This document shows positions 44,849 through 54,917 of a stretch of DNA of 64,000 bases, one piece after another. The first letter of the stretch is position 1. Each line of letters begins with the position of its first letter. The notes beneath the pieces are model-generated. The model was not told the DNA's origin, did no database searches, and saw only the letters and a program-made list of their open reading frames with translations. The translations under genes and the position numbers were made by a program. Origin of the DNA: Chitinophaga vietnamensis (GTDB taxonomy: Bacteria; Bacteroidota; Bacteroidia; Chitinophagales; Chitinophagaceae); contig NZ_CABHMS010000003.1 in NCBI RefSeq assembly GCF_902167635.1, positions 248,001 to 312,000 on the forward strand. Reading direction: 5' to 3'.

Positions 44849-44853
44849 TGCAT

Positions 44854-45735
44854 TTAAAAACCCATTGCATCCACCTGTTTTTTGTAATTCCCCGGCGATA
44901 TGCCAGTAATTTTTTTGAAAATTTTGGAGAAGTAAAAAACATTTTCAAAACCTGTTTGTGTGGCAATTTCGGTGAACGTCATCTGGGTCGTCACCATCAG
45001 GTATTGCGCCCGCTCAATTCTTTTCTCCTGTATATATTTTACGGGCCTTTCTCCGGTATGTTGCAAGAAAAGACGGGAAAAATAATCGGTATGCAGGTTG
45101 GCCCTTTTCGCCAGCACGCCTACCGACAGATCGCGATGTAAGTTTAACTGGATATGACTGATGGCATTCAGAATTTTTGCAGGCACCTGCTGCGTATCGT
45201 TGTATTTAAACGTGCTTCGCGTCAGAAAGCGTGAAACCAGTTGGAGCAGGATGCCATGCGTTTCCGTAAATGTGGACATGCTTTGCCGGTTGTTAAGATC
45301 CTGGTAGGCTTTGTAAAAAGTATCCTTTTCGTATACCTTCGGATTGTCGGAACCATTGATGCCCCTGCCCGGATTAATTTCCAATAGCCGCTTAAAGTTA
45401 AGGATATCAATTTCCGTTGCTTTTACCTTCGAAATAGATCTGTTGTTTTCAAATAGTGAAATACCATCCGAAGACTCTTCAAAAAACTGGACAAAATACT
45501 GGCTGAGATAGTGCGGGCATAGCAGGTTGCATAGCGTGAAGCTCGGTATGATATACAGGAAGCCGGGCTCCAGGCGTGTTTTTGCGGCCGCATCCCATAT
45601 CTCTCCGGCTCCGCCGTCAATATAGTATATCCTGAAATACGGGCTGATCACATTTTTGTAATTCCATTTGGAACCGAGCTTCACATGATCGACGTTCAAC
45701 AGCGTGAAGGTTTGTTTGAGTGTTCTTTTGATCAT
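44854..45735 (-). CDS. AraC-family transcriptional regulator
   Basis: A 293-residue regulator. The cupin-like sensor part (about 15-160) is followed by two helix-turn-helix motifs (LSVGVLAKRANLHTDYFSRL; TEIATQTGFENVFYFSKIF) and the closing GISPGNYKKQ. It is divergent from the GH29 fucosidase gene. Two AAAAAGTCNNATT sites 21 bases apart in the shared upstream region are likely operator half-sites. It probably senses a sugar released from the target polysaccharide. Confidence 0.92.
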   Translation of the reverse strand: MIKRTLKQTFTLLNVDHVKLGSKWNYKNVISPYFRIYYIDGGAGEIWDAAAKTRLEPGFLYIIPSFTLCNLLCPHYLSQYFVQFFEESSDGISLFENNRSISKVKATEIDILNFKRLLEINPGRGINGSDNPKVYEKDTFYKAYQDLNNRQSMSTFTETHGILLQLVSRFLTRSTFKYNDTQQVPAKILNAISHIQLNLHRDLSVGVLAKRANLHTDYFSRLFLQHTGERPVKYIQEKRIERAQYLMVTTQMTFTEIATQTGFENVFYFSKIFKKITGISPGNYKKQVDAMGF

Positions 45736-45767
45736 GCTTAAATAATTGTTAGCATCGCAATGATAAT

Positions 45768-45801
45768 AAAAAGTCGGATTTGTATAAAAAAAAGTCTAAT
45801 T
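45768..45801 (+). promoter_or_regulatory. Direct repeats AAAAAGTCNNATT upstream of the fucosidase gene
   Basis: Copies at 45768-45780 and 45789-45801, 21 bases apart (two helical turns), the usual layout for AraC-family dimers. They lie between the AraC gene and the fucosidase gene. A TAAGTTTG -7-like box follows at 45831-45838. Confidence 0.55.
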
Positions 45802-45830
45802 AAGCTAAATGTTGGGCAGGTATTTCAGAG

Positions 45831-45838
45831 TAAGTTTG
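45831..45838 (+). promoter_or_regulatory. Candidate -7 box for the fucosidase operon
   Basis: TAAGTTTG fits TAnnTTTG, 45 bases before the start codon. A TTG occurs 17 bases upstream (45812-45814), slightly closer than usual, which would fit dependence on the AraC activator. Confidence 0.4.
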
Positions 45839-45882
45839 ACGGATCAATGAAGGCGCGCTGTTGCCGGTAAAAAATAAATTCC

Positions 45883-47532
45883 ATGAAAAGAAGAACGCTG
45901 ATAAAAGGGTTAGCTGCGGGCGTATCCTCCCTCTATCTATCTAATCTTTATGCACGCAGTATATTAAATGCCCAATCCATTCCACGTTTGGCGCCAGGTC
46001 CATTTCAACCTACCTGGGATTCATTGGGTCAATACCAGGTGCCCGACTGGTTCCGGGATGCAAAGTTTGGCATCTGGGCGCACTGGGGCCCGCAATGCCA
46101 GCCCGAGCGCGGCGATTGGTACGCCCGCGGCATGTACCAGGAAGGAAGCGACCAATATAAATATCATCTTGAGAAATACGGCCATCCTTCGAAGTTTGGC
46201 TTCAAGGACGTGATCCATGAGTGGAAGGCAGAGAACTGGCAGCCGGAAGAGCTGCTTGCCTTATACAAAAAAGCCGGCGCCAGATATTTTATGGCCATGG
46301 CCAACCACCACGATAATTTCGACTTATACGATAGCAAATACCATTCATGGAATTCGACGAAGCTTGGTCCTAAAAAAGATCTCATAGGGGGCTGGGCAAA
46401 AGCAGCCAGGAAACAGGGCTTGCCGCTTGGCGTGGCCGTTCATGCTTCTCATGCCTGGACCTGGTACGAAGTGGCGCAACGCTCCGATAAAAGCGGCCCT
46501 TATGCCGGCATCCCTTATGATGGCAAGCTGACTAAAGCCGATGGCAATGGCAAGTGGTGGCAAGGATATGATCCGCAACAGCTGTATGCACAAAATCATG
46601 CACTGAGCAAAGACAGTTTGAATGATAACAGCATGGCAGGCTACTGGGATTGGGGCAATGGCGCCAATGTGCCCACTAAAGCTTACTGCGACAGCTTTCT
46701 AAACCGGACCATTGACCTCATCGATAAATATGATCCGGAACTCGTTTATTTTGATGACAACGCCTTACCGCTTTGGCCAATAAGCGATGCGGGATTAAAA
46801 ATAGCTGCGCATCTCTATAACACCAGTATCAAAAAATACGGAAAATTGCAGGCCGTCCTGTTCGGAAAAAGGTTGAACGAACAGCAACGCAAATGTATGG
46901 TATGGGATATTGAGCGCGGACAAAGCAACCAGATAGAACCACTGCCCTGGCAAACGGATACCTGTATCGGCAGCTGGCATTACGACCGTCGCCTGTTTGA
47001 TAACAAAGGCTATAAGAGCGCTAAAACAGTCATACATTCATTGGTGGATATCGTCAGTAAAAATGGTAATCTCCTGCTGAATGTTCCGGTACGTGGAGAT
47101 GGTACAATCGACAGCGAAGAGCGTGCAGTGGTGGAACAGGTGGCCGACTGGATGAAGGTCAACAGTGAAGCCATCTACAGCACACGCCCCTGGAAAATAT
47201 TTGGAGAAGGCCCCGCCACGGAATCGGTAACTGCCCTGAACGTTCATGGTTTCAATGAAGGAAAAGGCAAACCATTTGTAGCGGAAGACATTCGCTTCAC
47301 CACCAAAGGGAAAACCTTGTACGCAGTGATGTTGGGCTGGCCGGCTAATAATACCATCACCGTAAAGGCCCTGGCTGAAAACAACCAGGTAGGGAAAGTG
47401 AGCCAGGTAAGCCTGCTCGGGAACGACAAGCTGCATTTTCAGCAAACATCCGATGGCCTGAAAGTACAGCTGCCGGAGCAAGCACCCTGTAAAGAAGCCT
47501 TTGTATTGAAAATTGAAGGAGCGATCGTCTGA
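45883..47532 (+). CDS. Alpha-L-fucosidase, GH29
   Basis: A 549-residue exported glycosidase. The N-terminus MKRRTLIKGLAAGVSSLYL is Tat-like (twin Arg). The GH29 barrel is marked by WFRDAKFGIWAHWGPQC, then YFMAMANHHDNFDLYDSKYH and WNSTKLGPKKDLIGGW. YFDDNALPLWP carries the likely nucleophile D291. SKNGNLLLNVPVRGDGTI leads to the C-terminal beta domain. It releases terminal L-fucose from plant or animal glycans; in this setting fucosylated xyloglucan side chains are a good candidate. It begins an operon with an aldo/keto reductase (11 bases on) and an esterase. Confidence 0.94.
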   Translation: MKRRTLIKGLAAGVSSLYLSNLYARSILNAQSIPRLAPGPFQPTWDSLGQYQVPDWFRDAKFGIWAHWGPQCQPERGDWYARGMYQEGSDQYKYHLEKYGHPSKFGFKDVIHEWKAENWQPEELLALYKKAGARYFMAMANHHDNFDLYDSKYHSWNSTKLGPKKDLIGGWAKAARKQGLPLGVAVHASHAWTWYEVAQRSDKSGPYAGIPYDGKLTKADGNGKWWQGYDPQQLYAQNHALSKDSLNDNSMAGYWDWGNGANVPTKAYCDSFLNRTIDLIDKYDPELVYFDDNALPLWPISDAGLKIAAHLYNTSIKKYGKLQAVLFGKRLNEQQRKCMVWDIERGQSNQIEPLPWQTDTCIGSWHYDRRLFDNKGYKSAKTVIHSLVDIVSKNGNLLLNVPVRGDGTIDSEERAVVEQVADWMKVNSEAIYSTRPWKIFGEGPATESVTALNVHGFNEGKGKPFVAEDIRFTTKGKTLYAVMLGWPANNTITVKALAENNQVGKVSQVSLLGNDKLHFQQTSDGLKVQLPEQAPCKEAFVLKIEGAIV

Positions 47533-47543
47533 AAATAAGTGGT

Positions 47544-48560
47544 ATGGAACAACTCAAATTTCCGGAAGTGATTTTTGGCACCAGCGGACTAGGAAATTTA
47601 TACGTCGCCCTCCCGGATGAAAAAAAGTTATCCATTGTTAACGAATGCCTCGCGCATTCGCAACAAGCAGTTATGTTTGATTCGGCCGGCAAATACGGCG
47701 CCGGCTTGGCTTTGGAGGTATTAGGCCGGAGCCTGAAACAATTACAGGTCCATCCTGCGGATGTACTGATCAGTAATAAACTAGGCTGGTATCGTACCGC
47801 ATTAAAAACGCCGGAACCCACTTTTGAACCAGGCGTATGGCGAAATCTGCAACATGATGCCGTTCAAAAAATAAGTTATCATGGCATCCTGGAATGCTAT
47901 GAACAAGGCAATGAATTATTGGGTGATTATCCTGCGAAACTGGTATCTGTGCATGATCCGGATGAATACATCGCCGCATCGGAAAATGAAAGAGAACGGC
48001 AACAACGTTATCAGGACATACTGGATGCTTACCGCGCCTTGCATGAATTGAAAAAAGTGGGCAAGGTCAAAGCCATCGGCGTAGGAGCAAAGGATTGGCG
48101 GATAATTGCGAAAATAGCAGCAGACGTAAAACTGGATTGGGTGATGATCGCCAATAGCATGACTGTTCACAGTCACCCTGCCGCTTTGGTGGATTTTATG
48201 ATAGAGCTGGAGCAGCAAGGGATAGCCATTATCAACTCCTCTGTTTTTAACGGCGGCTTCTTAACAGGATCTGCTTACTACAATTATCAATTAACAGACC
48301 CCGTGAAAGATAAAGCGCTATACGATTGGCGGGAACGCTTTCACCAGTTATGTTTCGAATACAATATAAAGCCGGTGGCAGTCTGTGTGATCTTTGGCAT
48401 GAGCGCGCCGGGAGTCAGGAGCATTGCTTTAAATACTACACAAGCGGAAAGGGTGGCGCAAAATGTTGCCTTGCCGCATGCCATTATCCCTGGCGGGTTC
48501 TGGGAGGAGATGGAAAGAGAAGGATTGATCGATCCCGTCTATGCTTCCAGTTATTTGTAA
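47544..48560 (+). CDS. Aldo/keto reductase, aldose 1-dehydrogenase (L-fucose dehydrogenase) type
   Basis: A 338-residue NAD(P)-linked AKR of the D-threo-aldose 1-dehydrogenase subgroup. MFDSAGKYGAGLALEVLG carries the active-site Asp and Tyr, VLISNKLGW the Lys, and LVSVHDPDEYI the His. The last 100 residues include VIFGMSAPGVRSIALNT. Such enzymes oxidise L-fucose or related aldoses to the lactone as the first step of non-phosphorylating breakdown. Its place 11 bases after the fucosidase gene makes L-fucose a natural substrate guess. Confidence 0.88.
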   Translation: MEQLKFPEVIFGTSGLGNLYVALPDEKKLSIVNECLAHSQQAVMFDSAGKYGAGLALEVLGRSLKQLQVHPADVLISNKLGWYRTALKTPEPTFEPGVWRNLQHDAVQKISYHGILECYEQGNELLGDYPAKLVSVHDPDEYIAASENERERQQRYQDILDAYRALHELKKVGKVKAIGVGAKDWRIIAKIAADVKLDWVMIANSMTVHSHPAALVDFMIELEQQGIAIINSSVFNGGFLTGSAYYNYQLTDPVKDKALYDWRERFHQLCFEYNIKPVAVCVIFGMSAPGVRSIALNTTQAERVAQNVALPHAIIPGGFWEEMEREGLIDPVYASSYL

Positions 48561-48579
48561 ATACTAACAGACAAAATGA

Positions 48580-49461
<882 letters not shown>

Positions 49462-49466
49462 CAGGG

Positions 49467-50360
49467 CTATTGTTCAGATAATATTCTATCGTCATAGTCA
49501 ACTGAAAATTGGATGGAGGGATGTTTTATCATTTTTCTGAATGTTGATGGCGGGATAGATTTGTATTTCAGAAACTGTTTATTAAAATTCGCCAGCGTAT
49601 TGAAACCGCTTTCGAAGCATATTTCAATCACGCTTTTGTTAGTATCGTTCAGGAGTTTGCAGGCATAGCCTATCCTGATTTCATTCAGGTAATCGATATA
49701 GGTCTTTTTGGTACTTCTGCGGAAATACTTACAGAATGCAGGTATGCTCATGTTCACGACCGTCGATACTTCGCGGAGACTGATCTTGTTCCGGAAGTTG
49801 TTGTTGGTGTATTGGAGTATCAAATCTATCTCTTCCTGATTTAAACTGGACACAGCATCTGGCGCGGGGGAGGACAGGGGAATATAATCTGCCGATTCAG
49901 CCATCATATGCAGGCACTGAAACAGGCTGATGATGCGTGCAAATCGCTGTTGATTTTCCAGGTCGCGGATAATGCCAGCCATTTTTTCCCTGCAATGCCC
50001 GGTGATCTTCAAACCCTGTGTGGCAGCCTGCAAAAGATGTTTCACATATATGCCTTCCGGTAAATTAATCAGATCACTCCCGGGGAAGTCGGTGGAAAAT
50101 TGAATCACCACTGCGCTGGTGATCATATCTCCGGACTTCTGAAAAGTATGCGGCAGGTTAGGCGCAAGGAAGAAAATATCTCCCGGCCTGAAATCTCCAA
50201 TATAATCTCCTACAAAAGCAGATCCTTCTCCTTCCAGAATCAGGATGAGCTCATATTCCTTGTGTTGATGCCAGGGTACTTCAAAGTGGGGAGTACGGTA
50301 TGTTCTGGCTACAAAAGAAGTATTTTCTGATAACGTGAGTTTCTCTATTAGCGGCTTCAT
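49467..50360 (-). CDS. AraC-family regulator with cupin sensor domain
   Basis: A 297-residue regulator. Residues 20-110 are a cupin (PHFEVPWHQHKEYELILILE, FRPGDIFFLAPNLPHTF). Residues 190-290 are the paired helix-turn-helix (ISLREVSTVVNMSIPAFCKY; VIEICFESGFNTLANFNKQF). It is divergent from the xylulokinase gene and is the likely regulator of xylose use. Confidence 0.92.
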   Translation of the reverse strand: MKPLIEKLTLSENTSFVARTYRTPHFEVPWHQHKEYELILILEGEGSAFVGDYIGDFRPGDIFFLAPNLPHTFQKSGDMITSAVVIQFSTDFPGSDLINLPEGIYVKHLLQAATQGLKITGHCREKMAGIIRDLENQQRFARIISLFQCLHMMAESADYIPLSSPAPDAVSSLNQEEIDLILQYTNNNFRNKISLREVSTVVNMSIPAFCKYFRRSTKKTYIDYLNEIRIGYACKLLNDTNKSVIEICFESGFNTLANFNKQFLKYKSIPPSTFRKMIKHPSIQFSVDYDDRILSEQ

Positions 50361-50514
50361 GATATTCGTGCACGTAAATATTGAACTAAGATATGACTTC
50401 TCAGTAAGTTATAAAAAACAGGCTGTGTATAATAGTTTATGTTTTGTAGATGATAGGAGTGGTTGCGGGAATCGCCGCCACGTACCTTTATCCAATTGAA
50501 TCAAATTAACGGGT

Positions 50515-51990
50515 ATGTATTTTATTGGTTACGATATTGGTTCCTCTTCCATAAAAGCGGCGTTGCTGGATGCGGATAGCGGCAAGTGCATGGCGTCTGC
50601 CACCTGCCCTTCCAGGGAAATGCCGATACAGGTGCCTCACAAGGGATGGGCAGAGCAGGACCCTGAAAGCTGGTGGCAGGAAATCATCGCTGCCACCCGC
50701 TTGCTTAAGCAACAAGCGCAGATCGATTACGCCGCTATCGGCGGCATCGGTATTGCCTATCAGATGCATGGCCTCGTTTGTGTAGACAAACAACAGCAGG
50801 TATTGCGCCCGGCGATCATCTGGTGCGACAGCCGTGCGGTGGGTATCGGTAACAAGGCGCTGAGCGCATTGGGAAAAGAGTATTGCCTCGGTCATCTGCT
50901 GAATTCTCCCGGAAATTTTACAGCGTCGAAATTACGATGGGTATACGAAAATGAACCGCATATCTACGAGCGTATCGACAAGATCATGTTGCCGGGAGAT
51001 TTCATTGCCATGAAACTTACGGGCGAAGCGCGTACTACTGTTTCCGGCCTCTCAGAAGGCGTGCTGTGGGATTTCAAAGCCCATGCGGTGAGCAGGGAAT
51101 TACTGGACTATTACAAGATAGACGAGAACCTGTTACCCGCTATAGTGCCGGGTTTCGGCTTGCAAGGGGTGCTGACTGCCGCCGCTGCGGAAGCCTTGCA
51201 ATTGCCGGCGGGCATCCCTGTTACCTATCGGGCAGGCGATCAACCGAACAATGCATTATCGCTTAATGTGCTGAGACCGGGAGAAGCGGCTACAACTGCC
51301 GGCACCTCGGGAGTGGTGTATGCCGTGCACGACCGCCATGCCACCGATCTGCAAAGCCGCGTCAACACTTTTGTGCATGTCAACAATGATCCGCAGCATA
51401 TCCGCAATGGCGTGCTGATGTGCCTCAACGGCACCGGCATCGCCAACAGCTGGCTGAAAAATATGTTGGGTGATGTTGACTACACCGCTATGAACCATGA
51501 AGCCGCCACCTGCTCTCCCGGTGCGGATGGCCTACGGGTATATCCTTTTGGCAATGGTGCGGAGAGGGTATTGAACAACAAAAATACCGGTGCTTCTATC
51601 AGGCACCTGGATTTCAACCGGCATGGCCGCAGGCAAATGTTCCGGGCAGTGCAGGAGGGCATCGTTTTCGGTCTTAACTATGGCCTGAACATCATGGCCG
51701 ACATGGGCATCAAGATTCACCGGGTAAGAGCCGGCAATGCCAATATGTTTCTTAGTCCGCTATTCCGTGAGATATTTGCCAATACCGCTAATACTGTTAT
51801 CGAACTGTATAATACCGATGGCGCCCAGGGCGCAGCGCGTGGCGCTGCTATCGGCGCCGGGTACGTGAATACGGAAGATGCCTTCCGGGGAATGGAGCGG
51901 CTGATGGTGATTGAGCCGGAACAGGCCCTGCTGGCGCAATACCAGGATGTTTACAACAAATGGCTGACGGAATTACGTTCGAAATTATAA
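50515..51990 (+). CDS. xylB: Xylulokinase (FGGY family)
   Basis: A 491-residue carbohydrate kinase that phosphorylates D-xylulose. The first ATPase motif is YFIGYDIGSSSIKAALLD. GIAYQMHGLVCVD and WCDSRA are the sugar-binding region. YRAGDQPNNALS contains the likely catalytic base D242, and TTAGTSGVVYAV and IVFGLNYGLNIM are typical of FGGY kinases. It is followed 29 bases on by xylose isomerase. A TACCTTTA near 50483-50490 after TTG (50463-50465) is the best promoter guess. Confidence 0.95.
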   Translation: MYFIGYDIGSSSIKAALLDADSGKCMASATCPSREMPIQVPHKGWAEQDPESWWQEIIAATRLLKQQAQIDYAAIGGIGIAYQMHGLVCVDKQQQVLRPAIIWCDSRAVGIGNKALSALGKEYCLGHLLNSPGNFTASKLRWVYENEPHIYERIDKIMLPGDFIAMKLTGEARTTVSGLSEGVLWDFKAHAVSRELLDYYKIDENLLPAIVPGFGLQGVLTAAAAEALQLPAGIPVTYRAGDQPNNALSLNVLRPGEAATTAGTSGVVYAVHDRHATDLQSRVNTFVHVNNDPQHIRNGVLMCLNGTGIANSWLKNMLGDVDYTAMNHEAATCSPGADGLRVYPFGNGAERVLNNKNTGASIRHLDFNRHGRRQMFRAVQEGIVFGLNYGLNIMADMGIKIHRVRAGNANMFLSPLFREIFANTANTVIELYNTDGAQGAARGAAIGAGYVNTEDAFRGMERLMVIEPEQALLAQYQDVYNKWLTELRSKL

Positions 51991-52019
51991 AAGATATATC
52001 ATTTTAAAATCCACCTTTT

Positions 52020-53351
52020 ATGAGCATTACATTGGGAAATCACGAATATTTTAAAGGGATAGGAAAGATCAATTACGAAGGGCCGCAGTCCGACAACCCG
52101 CTGGCCTATAAGTGGTATGATGAAAACCGGATCATTGCAGGAAAATCCATGAAAGATCTTTTCCGCTTTGCAGTCAGCTACTGGCACACCTTCTGTGGCA
52201 CCGGTGCGGATCCTTTCGGGCCAGGCACTAAAAACTTTCCCTGGCTCGCATCCACAGATCCGGAACAAAGCGCGAAAGACAAGATGGACGCCGCTTTTGA
52301 GTTCATTACCAAATTAGGATTGCCCTATTATTGCTTTCATGATATAGACCTGATCGATGAAGGCGCAGACCTGGCCACCTATGAGAAACGTATGCAGCTG
52401 ATCGTGGACTATGCCCGCCAGAAGCAGGCTGCCAGCGGCGTTAAGCTGCTCTGGGGCACTGCCAACGTATTCAGCCATCCAAGGTATATGAACGGCGCCG
52501 CCACCAATCCCGATTTCACCGTAGTGACCTATGCCGCCACACAGGTGAAAAATGCGCTGGATGCCACCATCGCATTGGGCGGGGAGAATTACGTATTCTG
52601 GGGAGGCCGCGAAGGATATATGACCTTGCTGAATACAAACATGAAAAGGGAGCAGGAACACCTGGCGCGCTTCCTGGGCATGGCCCGCGATTACGCGCGC
52701 AAACAGGGTTTCAAAGGAACATTCTTCATCGAGCCTAAACCCTGCGAACCTACCAAGCATCAATATGATTTCGACAGCGCCACCGTGATCGGTTTCCTGC
52801 AACGGTACGGACTGGAGAAAGATTTTAAACTGAATATCGAAGTAAACCACGCTACCCTTGCAGGCCACACCTTTCAGCATGAGCTGCAGGTGGCTGCAGA
52901 TGCCGGTATGCTGGGCAGCATCGATGCCAATCGCGGCGATGCGCAGAATGGCTGGGATACGGATCAATTCCCGACAAACCTGAACGACCTCATCGAAAGT
53001 ATGCTCATCATCCTCGAGGCTGGCGGCTTTTCCGGCGGCGGCGTGAACTTCGACGCCAAAACGCGGCGCAACTCTACCGACCTCGAAGATATATTCCATG
53101 CGCATATTGGCGGTATAGATACTTTCGCGCGGGCCGCTGTTATCGCAGAAAAAATACTGACGCAAACAGCGTATAAAAAATTCCGTCAGGATCGTTATGC
53201 CTCCTTCGACACAGGCCAGGGCAAAGCATTTGAAGAAGGGAAGCTGTCGCTCGAAGACCTCCGCCAGCTGGCACTTGCAGGCGCTGCGCCCGCGCAGATC
53301 AGCGGCAAACAGGAATGGCTGGAGAACCTCATCAACAGTTGCATCATTTAA
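52020..53351 (+). CDS. xylA: Xylose isomerase
   Basis: A 443-residue class II xylose isomerase, which converts D-xylose to D-xylulose with two divalent metal ions. Motifs: [13 protein letters not shown] (catalytic His and Asp), [32 protein letters not shown] (E238 a metal ligand), [14 protein letters not shown] and [13 protein letters not shown]. Length matches the family. It partners with xylB just upstream to channel xylose into the pentose phosphate pathway. Confidence 0.97.
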   Translation: MSITLGNHEYFKGIGKINYEGPQSDNPLAYKWYDENRIIAGKSMKDLFRFAVSYWHTFCGTGADPFGPGTKNFPWLASTDPEQSAKDKMDAAFEFITKLGLPYYCFHDIDLIDEGADLATYEKRMQLIVDYARQKQAASGVKLLWGTANVFSHPRYMNGAATNPDFTVVTYAATQVKNALDATIALGGENYVFWGGREGYMTLLNTNMKREQEHLARFLGMARDYARKQGFKGTFFIEPKPCEPTKHQYDFDSATVIGFLQRYGLEKDFKLNIEVNHATLAGHTFQHELQVAADAGMLGSIDANRGDAQNGWDTDQFPTNLNDLIESMLIILEAGGFSGGGVNFDAKTRRNSTDLEDIFHAHIGGIDTFARAAVIAEKILTQTAYKKFRQDRYASFDTGQGKAFEEGKLSLEDLRQLALAGAAPAQISGKQEWLENLINSCII

Positions 53352-53359
53352 AGGATTTT

Positions 53360-53465
53360 CGGATTTTTTGATTTTCGGATTTATGGATTTGATTGAGCGA
53401 AGATGAACAATGTTGCTATCTCCGCTCCAATCAAATCCATAAATCCGAAATCCATAAATCCGAAA
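53360..53465. repeat. Long intergenic inverted repeat with 15-bp units
   Basis: Left arm 53376-53399 pairs with 53423-53447 (24 bp, one bulge). A second tandem copy of the 15-bp unit AAATCCATAAATCCG follows at 53448-53462, and a degenerate inverse unit lies at 53360-53374. It sits between xylA and the dehydrogenase gene and may work as an attenuator, an mRNA-stabilising hairpin, or a REP-like element. Confidence 0.75.
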
Positions 53466-53482
53466 ATATAAAACAGCGATCC

Positions 53483-54493
53483 ATGCGGATAATTTCTTGC
53501 ATCGAACCAGGGAAACTGGAATACAGTGATGTGCCGGAGCCGGTATGTTTGCCTGGTTATTCTATCATAAAGATCCGGCGTATCGGGATATGCGGTACGG
53601 ATATCCATGCTTTCGGCGGCACGCAGCCTTATTTTACCTATCCCCGTGTGCTGGGCCATGAGCTGGCAGCCGAGTTTGTGGAAGGCGACGCACCGCACCT
53701 GCGCAAAGGGGATATGGTCACTGTTATTCCTTATCAGCATTGCGGCAACTGTATTGCGTGCCGCAAGGGCCATACTAATTGCTGCCAGCATATGAAAGTG
53801 ATCGGCGTGCATGTTGATGGCGGTATGGCGGAGCTGCTCATGGTGCCCTCGCAGCTGCTATTGCCGGCCACAGGATTGGACCCCGACAGGCTCGCACTGG
53901 TGGAACCGTTTGCCATTGCAGCCCATGGCGTGAGGCGCGCAGCGGTATCGCCAGAGGAAAATGTGTTGGTAGTGGGAGCGGGGCCTATCGGGCTGGCTAC
54001 CATGGAAATGGCCGCCATTGCCGGCGCCAGGGTATTAGCGATCGATATGAATCATAAGCGGCTGGCCTGGGCCAAAAAGATAAAAGGTGTGAAAGAAGTC
54101 TTTCATGCGCAGGACGAACAATTGGAAGCACAGCTGAAAGAAGCCACCGGCGGCGATATGCCCACCGTGGTGATCGATGCTACCGGCAGCCTGCATGCCA
54201 TCAATAATGCATTTCGTTTCATGTCACATGCAGGCAGGTATGTGCTGGTAGGGCTGCAAAAAGGCGACATCACTTTCAGCCATCCCGAGTTTCATAAACG
54301 CGAAGGCTCGCTGCTCAGCAGCCGCAATGCCACGAGAGAAGATTTCGACTGGGTACTGGAAAACATCCGCAGCGGCAGGATCGCTCCGGAAACATACATC
54401 ACACATCACCTGCACTTCAATGATACCGTGGAAGAATTTCCTGCCCTGATCACCGACCCGAATATTGTAAAAGGAATGATCAGACTTGATTAA
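53483..54493 (+). CDS. Zinc-containing medium-chain alcohol dehydrogenase
   Basis: A 337-residue MDR dehydrogenase. The ATG at 53483 starts MRIISCIEPGKLEYSDVPEP; the longer frame runs through the inverted repeat. The catalytic zinc region is GICGTDIHAFGG (C37), then LGHELAAEF. The structural zinc cysteines are C87, C90, C93 and C101. The NAD-binding fold has VVGAGPIGLATMEMA. The family includes sorbitol/xylitol, L-galactonate and fuconate-pathway dehydrogenases. In this setting it probably oxidises a sugar alcohol or aldonate coming from xylose, galactose or fucose. Confidence 0.92.
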   Translation: MRIISCIEPGKLEYSDVPEPVCLPGYSIIKIRRIGICGTDIHAFGGTQPYFTYPRVLGHELAAEFVEGDAPHLRKGDMVTVIPYQHCGNCIACRKGHTNCCQHMKVIGVHVDGGMAELLMVPSQLLLPATGLDPDRLALVEPFAIAAHGVRRAAVSPEENVLVVGAGPIGLATMEMAAIAGARVLAIDMNHKRLAWAKKIKGVKEVFHAQDEQLEAQLKEATGGDMPTVVIDATGSLHAINNAFRFMSHAGRYVLVGLQKGDITFSHPEFHKREGSLLSSRNATREDFDWVLENIRSGRIAPETYITHHLHFNDTVEEFPALITDPNIVKGMIRLD

Positions 54494-54917
54494 ATGACGG
54501 GTATTGTAACAAATAAGCCCCTTAATTGAAACAATAGAGGACCATCAATACGGCTGCGACCTCTTATTTTTACAATACTTAATCCACGTGTATGAAATTT
54601 GAACTGTTACAGGGCTGTAATGGCCCGGGGCAGCCTATTGCGCTATTGAAAGCATTCGTTGTCCCTCTACCTGTATTGGATATATTATCTATCCCTTCCT
54701 CATTTTCTGAAGATATCGCCGGACGGTGTTTTGTTCCCGGTAAAGATGCGGTTTACCGGGAGCATCCGGCGCACCGCCGACGATCATTTCAATAAAGTCT
54801 CTCGCTACACAATAATACCTCTGATTTCTCGAACATTGATACAATCGGATTTCCATCCGGTTGTTGTGGGGTATTCGCATGTGAACACCAGGAATTTTGC
54901 CATCTAAAAAAATTATT
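54494..54917. other. Intergenic region before SusC, no gene seen
   Basis: A 67-codon frame at 54592-54795 has an ATG but no protein-like composition or recognised match, so I leave it out. No consensus -33/-7 pair is clear; this region should contain the promoter and any ECF-sigma or hybrid-sensor site for the susCD genes. Confidence 0.4.

Noticed and set aside
54592-54795. 67-codon frame upstream of susC
   Set aside because: Has an ATG but no protein-like pattern and overlaps another equally weak frame; kept as non-coding.
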